Shown in pieces: positions 16,088-23,901 of a stretch of DNA of 64,000 nucleotides (its first letter is position 1; every line of letters starts with the position of its first letter). Made by a program: the position numbers and the translations under genes. The stretch covers positions 1 to 64,000 of IMG/VR virus record IMGVR_UViG_3300025712_000005; one strand, given 5' to 3'. Source of the DNA: a virus. The notes below the pieces were generated by a model. That model worked only from the letters and a program-made list of their open reading frames with translations. It did not search any database and was not told the origin of the DNA.

Positions 16088-16282
16088 TTAGTTTACTTTC
16101 TGTCGCCACTCGTATTCTACGTAGGTTTGCGACCGTTTTTGTTGCTTAAAAATAAAATATACGTTGGGAATTACAAGCAACAATCCCAAATCTTCGTGAT
16201 TTAAGGCAACTAGCCATACAAATAACAGCCATATAATTACGGATAAAACACCATAAATATTTCTATACAAAAAACTTTTCAT
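16088..16282 (-). CDS. small membrane protein
   Basis: 64 residues with two hydrophobic segments (VLSVIIWLLFVWLVAL and LGLLLVIPNVYFIF) and basic ends, consistent with a two-pass inner-membrane hairpin. Exact start box. It pairs with the next membrane protein upstream; a holin-like role is possible but there is no endolysin nearby. Confidence 0.65.
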   Translation of the reverse strand: MKSFLYRNIYGVLSVIIWLLFVWLVALNHEDLGLLLVIPNVYFIFKQQKRSQTYVEYEWRQKVN

Positions 16283-16293
16283 CGTCAATTTCC

Positions 16294-16590
16294 CTATTTA
16301 CCGTTTCCTGAATGTAGGTTAATGAAATCTTTAACCCCGTTTTGATACGACGCCGAATCATCTTCAAACTCATTTCGTTTGAGCATTTCTAAGCTTTCTC
16401 TAGCCCCTATTATTCGAGCGCGTTCAAAACCATCAACCCACTGCAACCTATTTTTGTCCTTGCTCACCATCCAAAGGATGTCTTCAAATAACCAGAAGAT
16501 TAACGCCGCTGCAATGCAAATTAAAACTGCATACCATGCAACCTTCACACAGACCCACAAAAATTCAAACACACTTAATAGTTCAACCAT
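16294..16590 (-). CDS. membrane-anchored small protein
   Basis: 98 residues. One long hydrophobic segment (VAWYAVLICIAAALIFWLF, residues 17-35) is followed by a soluble charged C-terminal half. Start box GGAGAATGACGATG. The stop of the preceding gene overlaps this start region. Function unknown. Confidence 0.65.
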   Translation of the reverse strand: MVELLSVFEFLWVCVKVAWYAVLICIAAALIFWLFEDILWMVSKDKNRLQWVDGFERARIIGARESLEMLKRNEFEDDSASYQNGVKDFINLHSGNGK

Positions 16591-16592
16591 CG

Positions 16593-16901
16593 TCATTCTC
16601 CAGCGTAGGGGACTAATTTCAGGTCATAATCATCTATGACACCAGTTTCATAATCCTTTGTCTCGTTACAAGTTTGTAATACGTACAAACCATCGTTCAC
16701 CTCATGCAGATTTACAATGTCGACACAATCGATATCAACTATCAGGTCGTCAAGGTCTCCACGACTTGCTTTCTTAAGCAAGATGACTCTTTTTTGAAAG
16801 GTTAATGCTTTACCTAGCCAAAAAGTATTAGACAGAACTTTCACAACTAAGTGTAAGTGATTGTCGTTTATTTCTTTGAGAGGGGGATTGAAATCAGCCA
16901 T
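16593..16901 (-). CDS. hypothetical protein
   Basis: 102 residues, not recognised; acidic C-terminal half (VIDDYDLKLVPYAGE). It overlaps the preceding gene by 8 bases. Confidence 0.6.
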   Translation of the reverse strand: MADFNPPLKEINDNHLHLVVKVLSNTFWLGKALTFQKRVILLKKASRGDLDDLIVDIDCVDIVNLHEVNDGLYVLQTCNETKDYETGVIDDYDLKLVPYAGE

Positions 16902-17142
16902 ATTTAGTAATCCCTTTACACGTCAATTTCTCAAATTCAGCCACCCGTTCACAGGTGCGCCAAACGGCATAAGCAAACTCGCGATCAACCTCAAGTTCTG
17001 AAGTCTCCAGCTCGTAAACAGCTCGACCAACCAGTGTGTTTAAGTGGGTAGCCACGATGTTCTTCCACTCTTCTTCATGCTCTGTGGAGAATTCTATCCC
17101 CTGCATTATTTCATGTAGTGCCGTGATACTGCTTTTTGTCAT
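16894..17142 (-). CDS. hypothetical acidic protein
   Basis: 82 residues, helical and acidic (STEHEEEWKNIVATHLN), no known family. Exact start box at 17142. Confidence 0.65.
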   Translation of the reverse strand: MTKSSITALHEIMQGIEFSTEHEEEWKNIVATHLNTLVGRAVYELETSELEVDREFAYAVWRTCERVAEFEKLTCKGITKYG

Positions 17143-17167
17143 CGTCAATTTCCTTAATTTTTAGTTG

Positions 17168-17539
17168 TTATAGTTCGTGCCAAGCATCCCCAGGATTATA
17201 ACCGGATATACTCAGCCATTTATAACCTTGGCGGCTTAGTTTCTGCTTCATCACGACCTTTTTCTGACGGTTGTCTAAGATGTAGCCTTCACACTCTAAG
17301 ACTAGATGGCCTTCAGAACGCTCTGTAAGGCAATAAACCAATCGAGAGTTCTCAATACCTTGCTCACGTAATAAAACACGACAGGCAAGCGCAAAGTCTT
17401 CACAATCTCCGGTAACTGGGCCCGAAGAGGATGGCATCACCCACTTTTCTAAGCGACCGTACTGTTCAAGATCTGTTTTGTATTCGAAACTTTTGAAAAC
17501 CTTTTTATGGACTTTATGAAGTATGCTTAACTTTTCCAT
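17168..17539 (-). CDS. transglutaminase-like cysteine proteinase
   Basis: 123 residues with the BTLCP (bacterial transglutaminase-like cysteine proteinase, COG3672) pattern. GDCEDFALACRVLL near 63 carries the catalytic Cys, GHLVLECEGY near 97 the His, and ILDN near 107 the Asp. Substrate unknown; related proteins act in cell-surface protein processing. Its ATG overlaps the stop of the lipoprotein gene (TAATG), so the two are translationally coupled and could act together in the envelope. Confidence 0.7.
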   Translation of the reverse strand: MEKLSILHKVHKKVFKSFEYKTDLEQYGRLEKWVMPSSSGPVTGDCEDFALACRVLLREQGIENSRLVYCLTERSEGHLVLECEGYILDNRQKKVVMKQKLSRQGYKWLSISGYNPGDAWHEL

Positions 17540-17724
17540 TAGCAATCCGCCTTAGCATCACGCTTCTTAAGCTCTTCACAGCCCCACATCGTGGTTTCTT
17601 TGTCAGTAGGGTGGAATTGTTCTGGCTCTTCCGTTGTAGCGCAACCAGAGGCTGTGGCTGCTACAGAGAGTGTTAGTATTAAAGCGATGGCGAGGAGCAC
17701 ATCAGCCATTTTGATTTTATTCAT
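17539..17724 (-). CDS. small lipoprotein
   Basis: 61 residues. A basic N-terminus (MNKIK), hydrophobic segment (LLAIALILTLSVAATA) and lipobox ASGC near residue 28 indicate signal peptidase II processing. The mature peptide of about 34 residues has two further Cys. Exact start box. The size would suit an outer-membrane spanin but no inner-membrane spanin partner is evident. Confidence 0.7.
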   Translation of the reverse strand: MNKIKMADVLLAIALILTLSVAATASGCATTEEPEQFHPTDKETTMWGCEELKKRDAKADC

Positions 17725-17749
17725 CGTCAATTTCCTTCAATTTTTATTT

Positions 17750-18076
17750 TTATACAGCGATTTGGTTGTTGATTACCTTTAGGCTATACCCTCCATCAAA
17801 CTCAGACGAAACAACCGCAACACATCTAAGCTCTTGCTTTTTCCTAAAGATTACCTTACGAATTACTCTTCCGGTAATCTTACCTAAAACCGCAACAACT
17901 CGAAGACTAACCGTGTCACCTATAGCTAATTTTCTTTCCGTCTGTAAAGTTACTCTCAGGGTTGGGTTAATTACCTTACAGGAGATTACACTTTTGCTTT
18001 CTGGACTGATAATCTCATAGTCTCTTCCAACTTCAACGCTGCACTTGTTAGAGGTTGTTACTATTTCGTGGTGCAA
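17750..18076 (-). CDS. hypothetical protein (TTG start)
   Basis: 108 residues, beta-rich, with a central basic stretch (VIRKVIFRKKQELRC). No ATG is available in frame. The TTG at 18076 follows GGTGGAAG at good spacing and overlaps the previous gene, so it is the likely start. No family recognised. Confidence 0.55.
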   Translation of the reverse strand: MHHEIVTTSNKCSVEVGRDYEIISPESKSVISCKVINPTLRVTLQTERKLAIGDTVSLRVVAVLGKITGRVIRKVIFRKKQELRCVAVVSSEFDGGYSLKVINNQIAV

Positions 18077-18306
18077 TTTTCTTCCACCTTCTCAGTGTAG
18101 CGTGAAACTTCTTTATCTAACCAGACTTTTAAATCGGGATTCGACTCTTCAAGTTCAGTAACTCGGATCCATCGTTGTCTTTCGATAGAAAAATAAATCG
18201 CGTCGTCCGGCGCATTATCTTTCTCAGCTCGGTCTTTCTCCGATTTTATATAATATTGAAGGCTTGTTAGCTTAGTACCCCAAGCTTGGATATATGGATA
18301 TTTCAT
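18061..18306 (-). CDS. hypothetical protein
   Basis: 81 residues, charged; no known family. It overlaps both neighbours (ATGA-type at its start, 16 bases at its end). Confidence 0.6.
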   Translation of the reverse strand: MKYPYIQAWGTKLTSLQYYIKSEKDRAEKDNAPDDAIYFSIERQRWIRVTELEESNPDLKVWLDKEVSRYTEKVEENCTTK

Positions 18307-18506
18307 TTTTGTGTTTCCTCGTTGTTAATTATTTTTCCACTTAAAAACCACCTCGCAAACCAACGCTGCATAAACGTCATGTCCTCAAAATAAATGTAAT
18401 AATTCATCTTCGGGAAATGAACGGTGTACTTGGGCGGGGGTGGTGGGGCAAATTTAACCGCCCCCAGCCCTTCTGTGTTTATAGAAATCTTGTCTTCGTC
18501 TTTCAT
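18303..18506 (-). CDS. hypothetical proline-run protein
   Basis: 67 residues with a polyproline stretch (FAPPPPPKYTVHFP) and an aromatic C-terminal half (FMQRWFARWFLSG). It overlaps both neighbours by 4 bases. Polyproline would slow ribosomes without EF-P. Function unknown. Confidence 0.6.
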   Translation of the reverse strand: MKDEDKISINTEGLGAVKFAPPPPPKYTVHFPKMNYYIYFEDMTFMQRWFARWFLSGKIINNEETQK

Positions 18507-18781
18507 GAAAACTCCGCAATTAATTCTGACTGTGTTTTAGCATCGCAACCCACCCCAATTGCCAGCTGTGTTCGTATCTGTTCCACTTTTGCTAACTTGC
18601 AAGTGTGCTTGGAATCTTCTGTCTCCAAGTACTTGCAAGGAAGGGCAGCTGACCCAGATAATTCTTGCCCAATAGAACAGACCTCCGTCATGCAGCACCA
18701 ACCACAATGATTGCATGGGCTACCAAACTTAGGTTTATTTTTTTGAGCAGAGAAAATTTGTTTTATATCAATTGTCGCCAT
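18503..18781 (-). CDS. YkgJ-like Cys-rich metal-binding protein
   Basis: 92 residues with CNHCGWCC followed by further spaced Cys (EVCSIG, LPCKYLE, HTCKLA, GVGC), the pattern of the YkgJ-type zinc/iron-chelating family. Biochemical role of the family is poorly known. ATG 18781, upstream of which lies a 40-residue gene. Confidence 0.7.
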   Translation of the reverse strand: MATIDIKQIFSAQKNKPKFGSPCNHCGWCCMTEVCSIGQELSGSAALPCKYLETEDSKHTCKLAKVEQIRTQLAIGVGCDAKTQSELIAEFS

Positions 18782-18795
18782 CAGAAGGGGCTCCG

Positions 18796-18918
18796 TTAGT
18801 TAACTCGTTGAAAGCAGAATTTATCTGCGTTCGAGTACATCGACTTAAACCACTCTCGGTTGTCTGAGTGCTCGGTGGCAATAACTTTGCCGTTTAATAT
18901 TGCTTTGCATAACCACAT
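18796..18918 (-). CDS. 40-residue protein
   Basis: A short frame (MWLCKAILNGKVIATEHSDN...) with AGGAG seven bases before the ATG, filling the gap between the YkgJ-like gene and the next gene. The KxxLNGKVIATE start looks beta-stranded. Accepted because of the SD and tight packing. Confidence 0.55.
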   Translation of the reverse strand: MWLCKAILNGKVIATEHSDNREWFKSMYSNADKFCFQRVN

Positions 18919-18929
18919 ATTATTTCTCC

Positions 18930-19208
18930 TTATCTACCCGTGTTACCAAGGCGGTGCCCTGTGGTAACTGCGTCATTAGCATCTAGGTCTAACGTTAAAG
19001 ATAGCCCAATATATGAGGCTACCAGCTCAGCTAAGGTCACCGTGTCAAAAAGTTCTTTGGTTCCCTCTTCATCATCATGCTGGTAGACAAAAATCTGTAA
19101 ATTGTCGTGAGACGTACTAAAGGAAAAATTACAGAAGTTTAATTCACTGGCTTCATAAACCTTTCGTGCCATCGTTATTAGCGTGTAGTTACTTGGTCTT
19201 AATAGCAT
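18930..19208 (-). CDS. hypothetical protein
   Basis: 92 residues from ATG 19208 behind AAGGAG; an internal ATG (MARK...) 12 codons later is an alternative. Acidic middle part (HDDEEGTKELFD). No family recognised. Confidence 0.6.
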   Translation of the reverse strand: MLLRPSNYTLITMARKVYEASELNFCNFSFSTSHDNLQIFVYQHDDEEGTKELFDTVTLAELVASYIGLSLTLDLDANDAVTTGHRLGNTGR

Positions 19209-19209
19209 T

Positions 19210-19386
19210 TTATTTCTCCTTCAGTTGTTGTCGGGTTAGTTCGGCCATCTCTTCGGCGTGCTCTTTGCTCAAGCCAGCATCGACCACTGTGTCGTTTTTA
19301 AAGGGTCGTAATATCACCACTCCCCAGCCGCTAGGGTAGGGCCATATGGTTCTTTTTACTTCAACGGTTGTTCTAAATAATCCCAT
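19210..19386 (-). CDS. 58-residue hypothetical protein
   Basis: Begins MGLFRTTVEVKRTIWPYPSG with GAAGGTGAAGTG as ribosome site, and ends one base before the next start. The C-terminal half is helical and charged. Its size, SD and exact fit between neighbours support it. Confidence 0.6.
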   Translation of the reverse strand: MGLFRTTVEVKRTIWPYPSGWGVVILRPFKNDTVVDAGLSKEHAEEMAELTRQQLKEK

Positions 19387-19390
19387 CACT

Positions 19391-19711
19391 TCACCTTCTT
19401 AAAATTTCAGCGTGCTTTGAACCCTCCAAAGCACAATAAAGAACATTCCAGTCCAGAGTATTAATAAATTCCTTCGCTTTGTTAATCTCCGAAGTGTAAT
19501 CCGCTTGCTTTGTCTCAAGTAATATCCACCCCTTATGATTCTTACTGCATCGCCTATGCTGACTAGCATAATACCAATCTGTTTTGCTGTACTTTTGCCA
19601 ATAAACATAATCTTCAGATAACGGATAAATCGGTTTATTGCATATTTTACAAACCATATCCCCGACCCTTGTCTCGCAGGGGGCTAACATAAACTTACGA
19701 TCAGTTACCAT
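19391..19711 (-). CDS. putative zinc-binding protein
   Basis: 106 residues. CKICNKPIY and a later HRRC could form a zinc site resembling small HNH-type or zinc-ribbon proteins, but no catalytic HNH motif is clear. It overlaps the upstream gene by 7 bases. Confidence 0.6.
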   Translation of the reverse strand: MVTDRKFMLAPCETRVGDMVCKICNKPIYPLSEDYVYWQKYSKTDWYYASQHRRCSKNHKGWILLETKQADYTSEINKAKEFINTLDWNVLYCALEGSKHAEILRR

Positions 19712-19902
19712 CCGTCTCTCTCCAAATCAGGGTGTGCTACACCTTCCTTAAATTTGATTTTACCCCCACAATACTGGCAAAAGTCGCCATCAATATCTTC
19801 AGGGTGTACAGCTAAAACCGCGCACCCGCCTTCAACTCTTGAGCAACTCGGTGTGAACTGTTCAATTTTTGATTCGCGGTAGTATTTGCATTTCTTAGAC
19901 AT
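19705..19902 (-). CDS. small zinc-ribbon-like protein
   Basis: 65 residues with an N-terminal CKYY...SC...GGC and a later CQYCGGKIKF, suggesting one or two metal sites. ATG 19902 overlaps the upstream stop as TGATG; a GTG one codon earlier is less likely. Confidence 0.6.
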   Translation of the reverse strand: MSKKCKYYRESKIEQFTPSCSRVEGGCAVLAVHPEDIDGDFCQYCGGKIKFKEGVAHPDLERDGW

Positions 19903-20255
19903 CACTTCACCTTCTTACTTTTTCGTGGCACAGGCCATCTAGGTTGGTCGGGGTGTTTAATTTCTACCGCCGGATGAGCATAACTTGGATGTAGCATTTC
20001 AATCATCATGCAGACCGGTTGCGATCCAGTTACCAAAACCTCTTTCTCAGGCCCATCTAACAACCGCTTAAGCTCCTCCCAAATACAGGTGCTTAAATCA
20101 ACCACCGTGACGCCATCTTCATCCTGTTCGCCACGCATCAACAAATCTTTTTTAATTCGGGCGAGTAGATTGGTGGCTTCTTGATAGTGTTTAATCTGTA
20201 TTTTTACTATCTCAACCAACTCTTTTTGTTTCATCTCTTTGACTGAATGGATCAT
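19902..20255 (-). CDS. hypothetical protein
   Basis: 117 residues: a helical N-terminal half (KQKELVEIVKIQIKHYQEAT) and a basic C-terminus (PVPRKSKKVK). It starts by ATGA overlap at the end of the first member of the repeated coiled-coil cassette. Confidence 0.6.
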   Translation of the reverse strand: MIHSVKEMKQKELVEIVKIQIKHYQEATNLLARIKKDLLMRGEQDEDGVTVVDLSTCIWEELKRLLDGPEKEVLVTGSQPVCMMIEMLHPSYAHPAVEIKHPDQPRWPVPRKSKKVK

Positions 20256-20728
20256 GATTTACCGCCTTTGGCTTGTTCGTGTAGTTGCTTTGCCCTGTCT
20301 AAAAATTCGTATCTAATACTCAAAGCATCATTTGTGAGGCTTTCTGGCTCACCTAAAACCGACTCGATAATATCCTCAGCACCCTTAGCTTTTTGCTCCA
20401 AGTCGCGCTTTGCTAACCAATCCTTAAATCTAAAAAGTGGGTCGCCGTCTACCGAACTAGATACGGTTTCTATTGCTAAATAAGAAAGTAAAGGTGTATT
20501 TTCTGATATAAACTTTTCAAGTTCTTCAATTTTCTTATCTTTAGCTACTAATGCTTTGATGTCTACTAAAGAGCGAGGGTGAACTGGTGAAGCGTCACTT
20601 TGACCCCAAACACCTCTTGGCGTTAAATAGTTACCATAAGCATCAAAATATGCGCCTGTTATGTCTGTTACTAAATCATCTAGCTCTGGCGCATCAGCTA
20701 ATATTTCTAAATCTGTTTTGTTAGTCAT
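20252..20728 (-). CDS. coiled-coil cassette protein, copy 1
   Basis: 158 residues. The middle (DIKALVAKDKKIEELEKF) is coiled coil. The C-terminal module AKRDLEQKAKGAEDIIESVL...ALSIRYEFLDRAKQL recurs in the genes at 22045-22452 (part), 22618-22989 and, weakly, 23901-24338. The first codons (MTNKT) are shared at DNA level with the gene at 22986-23648. Function unknown; likely diversified by recombination between copies. Confidence 0.7.
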   Translation of the reverse strand: MTNKTDLEILADAPELDDLVTDITGAYFDAYGNYLTPRGVWGQSDASPVHPRSLVDIKALVAKDKKIEELEKFISENTPLLSYLAIETVSSSVDGDPLFRFKDWLAKRDLEQKAKGAEDIIESVLGEPESLTNDALSIRYEFLDRAKQLHEQAKGGKS

Positions 20729-21122
20729 TGTCACTCTCCAGTAAATCGCCTAGAAGTTCGCAGATTGAGTTACTAAGCACGCCATACTCGAATGATACCC
20801 AGTGGTTCACACACTTCTCAATATCACTACGCTTAACTTTCTTCGGTATCGTGAAGCCTGATTTTTGTATTTCTTTAGCCGTTATTGATAAGCCGCTTTC
20901 ATAGCATTCATCAAGAATTTTTAACAATCTCTCACGCTCAACATCGGCTTTGGTTGGTACTGAGCGGAACTCGTACTCTTTAGGTATACAATCTAAATAA
21001 CCACCTTCATTTTCGTAAGCCACAATTTTTTTAGTAACAATTGCACATGTTTGCTTTGACCAACCTCCCGATATACTAAGCCACTCAAATTCCTCACCCA
21101 CTTTAGGTATATACTTACTCAT
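20721..21122 (-). CDS. hypothetical protein
   Basis: 133 residues, no family recognised. The N-terminal half contains small beta-like strands (GEEFEWLSISGGWSKQ), and the C-terminal half is helical. Starts at the GGCGGTGATTTATGA junction. Confidence 0.6.
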   Translation of the reverse strand: MSKYIPKVGEEFEWLSISGGWSKQTCAIVTKKIVAYENEGGYLDCIPKEYEFRSVPTKADVERERLLKILDECYESGLSITAKEIQKSGFTIPKKVKRSDIEKCVNHWVSFEYGVLSNSICELLGDLLESDND

Positions 21123-21310
21123 AAATCACCGCCTTTATCTAGTTGTAACAAACATAAATCTTCAACCGTAGCGTCTACCCAATATTCATTTACTTTTTGT
21201 GCGCTCGGAGGTACATGGTCGTTATACCTGTCGTCTTGGGTGTAACTAACCTGCAAGACTAGGAGCGACCTACCGAAAAGTCGCTTTTGTTCTCTGTATC
21301 TTGTTTTCAT
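21119..21310 (-). CDS. hypothetical small protein ending KGGDL
   Basis: 63 residues, basic N-terminus (MKTRYREQKRLFGRS). Its final codons AAAGGCGGTGATTTATGA both end this gene and start the next, the cassette junction seen repeatedly in this region. Confidence 0.6.
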   Translation of the reverse strand: MKTRYREQKRLFGRSLLVLQVSYTQDDRYNDHVPPSAQKVNEYWVDATVEDLCLLQLDKGGDL

Positions 21311-21326
21311 ACATCACCGCCTTTAT

Positions 21327-21824
21327 TTATTGTCCGCAAACTTTACAAGTGGCAGGATAAGAATTGCCATGCTCTCTAACATGATTTAATTCATCAACAG
21401 TCGAATCTAGCAACTCAATATTTTCATTGTAATTATCTACTCGGCTTTCTTTTCTAGCGACTTTTTTGCACACCTTAACTAGCATATCTATTTCTTTCTC
21501 AAGCTCTGCTATGCGCTTTTGTAGTTTGTAATTTCTATCAATAACAGAAACTCTCTGACGCATACGAATATGGGCGCGTTCGCACAACTGATGAATTTCT
21601 GTGTTATCGGTTAAGCACTTGACGCGAATAAACTCATCTAAAACTAAATCATTTTGGTCAGTTGATTTAGTTAGCTCCTGCTCAAGCTCTAATATGCGCT
21701 CTTGTTGCTTATTAAATACATGCTCACCAAACAGCTTACAACTGACACTAGTCACTGTGCTTCTGTCTTTTGTGCTGAACTCAAAAAACTCATTAAACCA
21801 TGTTTGTATTTGTTCTCTGCTCAT
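21327..21824 (-). CDS. coiled-coil protein with C-terminal CxxC
   Basis: 165 residues with two coiled-coil stretches (QQERILELEQEL near 40-52; YKLQKRIAELEKEIDMLV near 100) and a terminal ATCKVCGQ metal-binding-like end. Part of the shuffling cassette. Function unknown. Confidence 0.6.
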   Translation of the reverse strand: MSREQIQTWFNEFFEFSTKDRSTVTSVSCKLFGEHVFNKQQERILELEQELTKSTDQNDLVLDEFIRVKCLTDNTEIHQLCERAHIRMRQRVSVIDRNYKLQKRIAELEKEIDMLVKVCKKVARKESRVDNYNENIELLDSTVDELNHVREHGNSYPATCKVCGQ

Positions 21825-22048
21825 ATATCACCCCTCTCAAGCTTGCCTGCGTATTCATTTAAACTAATCAGTACCCTATCAAGTAAATTATTTTCACTAA
21901 GATGAAGTATCCAGTGCGCTTCCATACAATCGGATACATAATCTCGAACAGCATCAGCTTTAATTTTGTTTAAAATGTTAGCCATCGCTCTGGCTTCAAC
22001 GTCATCGTGCGGATAGCCGCAACATGGACATTCTGTTAATTTACTCAT
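21821..22048 (-). CDS. small zinc-finger-like protein
   Basis: 75 residues opening with CPCCGYPHDD, a phage zinc-knuckle-like pattern, followed by a helical body. Starts and ends by overlap with its neighbours. Confidence 0.6.
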   Translation of the reverse strand: MSKLTECPCCGYPHDDVEARAMANILNKIKADAVRDYVSDCMEAHWILHLSENNLLDRVLISLNEYAGKLERGDI

Positions 22049-22452
22049 ACATCATCGCCTTTGGCTTGTTCGCGTAGCTCGTTTACCTTTCTACGTATTG
22101 AGTCAGGACACATATACTCTGCTCTAGCGTATGCTTTTACTTGTTGCTCCAAGTCGCGCTTTGCTAAATCTTCGTATGAAACGCATCTTGTTTGGGCTAC
22201 AGTTCTTAGTGACTCCTCAAGCTCTGCTATGCGTTCTATCATCTGTTCTTTTGAATTATCTAATGCGTTGTCTATATAAGATTGTTGGTGATTTACTTCT
22301 TGCTCAAGCTCTTCGATTTTTTGCGCCATTGCTAACACAAAACCATCGCCAGTTAAGTCTCTCCATCGTTCACCGTATCTGAGAGCGTGTTGGTCACTAC
22401 CGTCATCGTTGCAAACATAAGTGTATTTACCATCGTATAAATCAATTCTCAT
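22045..22452 (-). CDS. coiled-coil cassette protein, copy 2
   Basis: 135 residues. The N-terminal beta part (LYDGKYTYVCNDDGSDQ) differs from the paralogues. A coiled coil (QKIEELEQEVNHQQSY; MIERIAELEESL) leads into LAKRDLEQQVKAYAR, the shared module. It ends QAKGDDV at the cassette junction. Confidence 0.65.
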   Translation of the reverse strand: MRIDLYDGKYTYVCNDDGSDQHALRYGERWRDLTGDGFVLAMAQKIEELEQEVNHQQSYIDNALDNSKEQMIERIAELEESLRTVAQTRCVSYEDLAKRDLEQQVKAYARAEYMCPDSIRRKVNELREQAKGDDV

Positions 22453-22625
22453 AAATCACCGCCTTTTTCTGCTTGGTTAATAGCCCATCGTAAATTTAGG
22501 GAGTAACCATCAGCGTCATTTTCACAAGTAGGCACTCTTTTATTACTAACCGCAAAATATGTACCTATACGAACCACGTTGTAAAACTTATCTTCTATCA
22601 AGTGTAAAAGCTCTGTGTCACTCAT
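22449..22625 (-). CDS. 58-residue protein ending KGGDL
   Basis: MSDTELLHLIEDKFYNVVRI... with a strong junction GGCGGTGATTTATGA at both ends. It fills what would otherwise be a 165-base gap. The opening helix and later VSNKRVPTCENDADGYS are unrecognised. Confidence 0.65.
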   Translation of the reverse strand: MSDTELLHLIEDKFYNVVRIGTYFAVSNKRVPTCENDADGYSLNLRWAINQAEKGGDL

Positions 22626-22989
22626 AAATCACCGCCTTTGGCGGTAGTTGCTTTTCCCTATCTAAAAATTCGTTTCTAATGCTTAGGGCATCACCTAAAA
22701 CCGATTCAATAACATCATCAGCGCATTTCGCCTGTTGCTCCAAGTCGCGCTTTGCTATAATTTTCAATAGCTCGTCACTGCAATCAACTTTGCTTAACCC
22801 TTGCATCATTGCTTTAGCTATCCAGCCATGCGCTTTAAGGTTTTCTTTCTCAAGCTCTGCAATCTTCTCGCTATAAGCACGACACTCATACTCTTTAGCA
22901 TTTAAGTCATGAGCTAATTCGTCAGTTTGACTTTGAAGCTCTGAAATCTTCTCGTCTTTAGCTACTAATGCTTTGATGTTGTCTTTCAT
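22618..22989 (-). CDS. coiled-coil cassette protein, copy 3 (altered C-terminus)
   Basis: 123 residues from ATG 22989, which overlaps the upstream stop (ATGA) and follows GGAGGG. It shares KALVAKDEKI and AKRDLEQQAKCADDVIESVL...SIRNEFLDREKQL with copy 1. The end reads PPKAVIYE: the same junction DNA translated in another frame, implying a small indel just before it. Confidence 0.65.
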   Translation of the reverse strand: MKDNIKALVAKDEKISELQSQTDELAHDLNAKEYECRAYSEKIAELEKENLKAHGWIAKAMMQGLSKVDCSDELLKIIAKRDLEQQAKCADDVIESVLGDALSIRNEFLDREKQLPPKAVIYE

Positions 22990-23648
22990 TGGGATGCCCT
23001 CCATCCTTTGTGCTGAGAGAATCTACCCTTGTTAACCTGGCACATTGAGCTTTGATTCAAGCCTCTTTTCTTGCAAAAATCTCTTAAATTGTAAATTTCA
23101 TTTAATTCCCCTTGTGGGGATATGAATTTGTATCTTTTGGCGTGAGCTTTTTCGATGTTTTTTGATGGACTTACAAACGAGCAAAACTCAGGAGAATATA
23201 CTTTATTGCCGTCTAGTATTATGTCTTTATCAAGCACTGTATTTGGCTTTTTGTTTTCACTAAACCATCTAGCGAAATTTTGATAATTATGCCATTCATC
23301 ACAAACAGTGCATCCTACATATGATGGCTGCTTTATTTGCTGCTCCTTGCTGTAACACCTTTTAATCATGTTTGCCCAAGTTATGTAGGATGATTCAGTC
23401 CCGCCAGTTTTGCTATATGACATGAACTCACCATCGCCAATAAATCCAACACCAAATATAATTGGTAGTAGCTTATCTTTTACATTTCCTTTTTGTATAG
23501 ATTGAGCTGTTGCAAAGGTAATATAGCCAGTTTGAATAAATTTAACTTTTACTTTTGACCAGTCTATTTTCTCAAGTATTATTAAATCGCCAAAAGAATT
23601 AGTCTCTATTTTATCACCAACATTCAATACTTTTGTTTTGTTAGTCAT
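22986..23648 (-). CDS. homing-endonuclease-like protein
   Basis: 220 residues from ATG 23648. The middle carries the phage mobile-nuclease pattern WANMIKRCYS...YVGCTVCDEWHNYQNFARWF...LDKDIILDGNKVYSP..CSFVSP. The C-terminus (GELNEIYNLRDFCKKRGLNQSSMCQVNKGRFSQHKGW) has the helix-turn-helix repeat common behind HNH/GIY-YIG homing nucleases. Such free-standing nucleases spread by cutting related phages. It sits inside the coiled-coil cassette and carries the same MTNKT start as copy 1. Confidence 0.7.
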   Translation of the reverse strand: MTNKTKVLNVGDKIETNSFGDLIILEKIDWSKVKVKFIQTGYITFATAQSIQKGNVKDKLLPIIFGVGFIGDGEFMSYSKTGGTESSYITWANMIKRCYSKEQQIKQPSYVGCTVCDEWHNYQNFARWFSENKKPNTVLDKDIILDGNKVYSPEFCSFVSPSKNIEKAHAKRYKFISPQGELNEIYNLRDFCKKRGLNQSSMCQVNKGRFSQHKGWRASQ

Positions 23649-23901
23649 TGGCTTGCTCCTTTTTATCTTGCAGAATTGAAGCACCTACGCTGTTCTCATA
23701 AAGCTGTCTAATGCTGCCTTCATGCCTATTGGTGTGTACAAACATGGCGCTGACGACATTCTCAAGCTCAGTTATTTTTTCTATTAGCTCAAAAACACCC
23801 TCGCTTATTTCATGTGTCTCTGAGCAGCTAACAAAATTAGCTTTCGGGCCTTCTTGAATTAACCTGTTGGCCAACTCCTTTAACCTCGCGTAATTATTCA
23901 T
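23641..23901 (-). CDS. hypothetical small coiled-coil protein
   Basis: 86 residues with a coiled-coil core (FELIEKITELENVVSAMF). It overlaps both neighbours. Function unknown. Confidence 0.6.
   Translation of the reverse strand: MNNYARLKELANRLIQEGPKANFVSCSETHEISEGVFELIEKITELENVVSAMFVHTNRHEGSIRQLYENSVGASILQDKKEQAND

Noticed and set aside
16088-17724. Lysis cassette (holin/spanin) from the small membrane proteins and lipoprotein
   Set aside because: No endolysin is nearby and the spanin pair is incomplete, so the membrane features alone do not support it.
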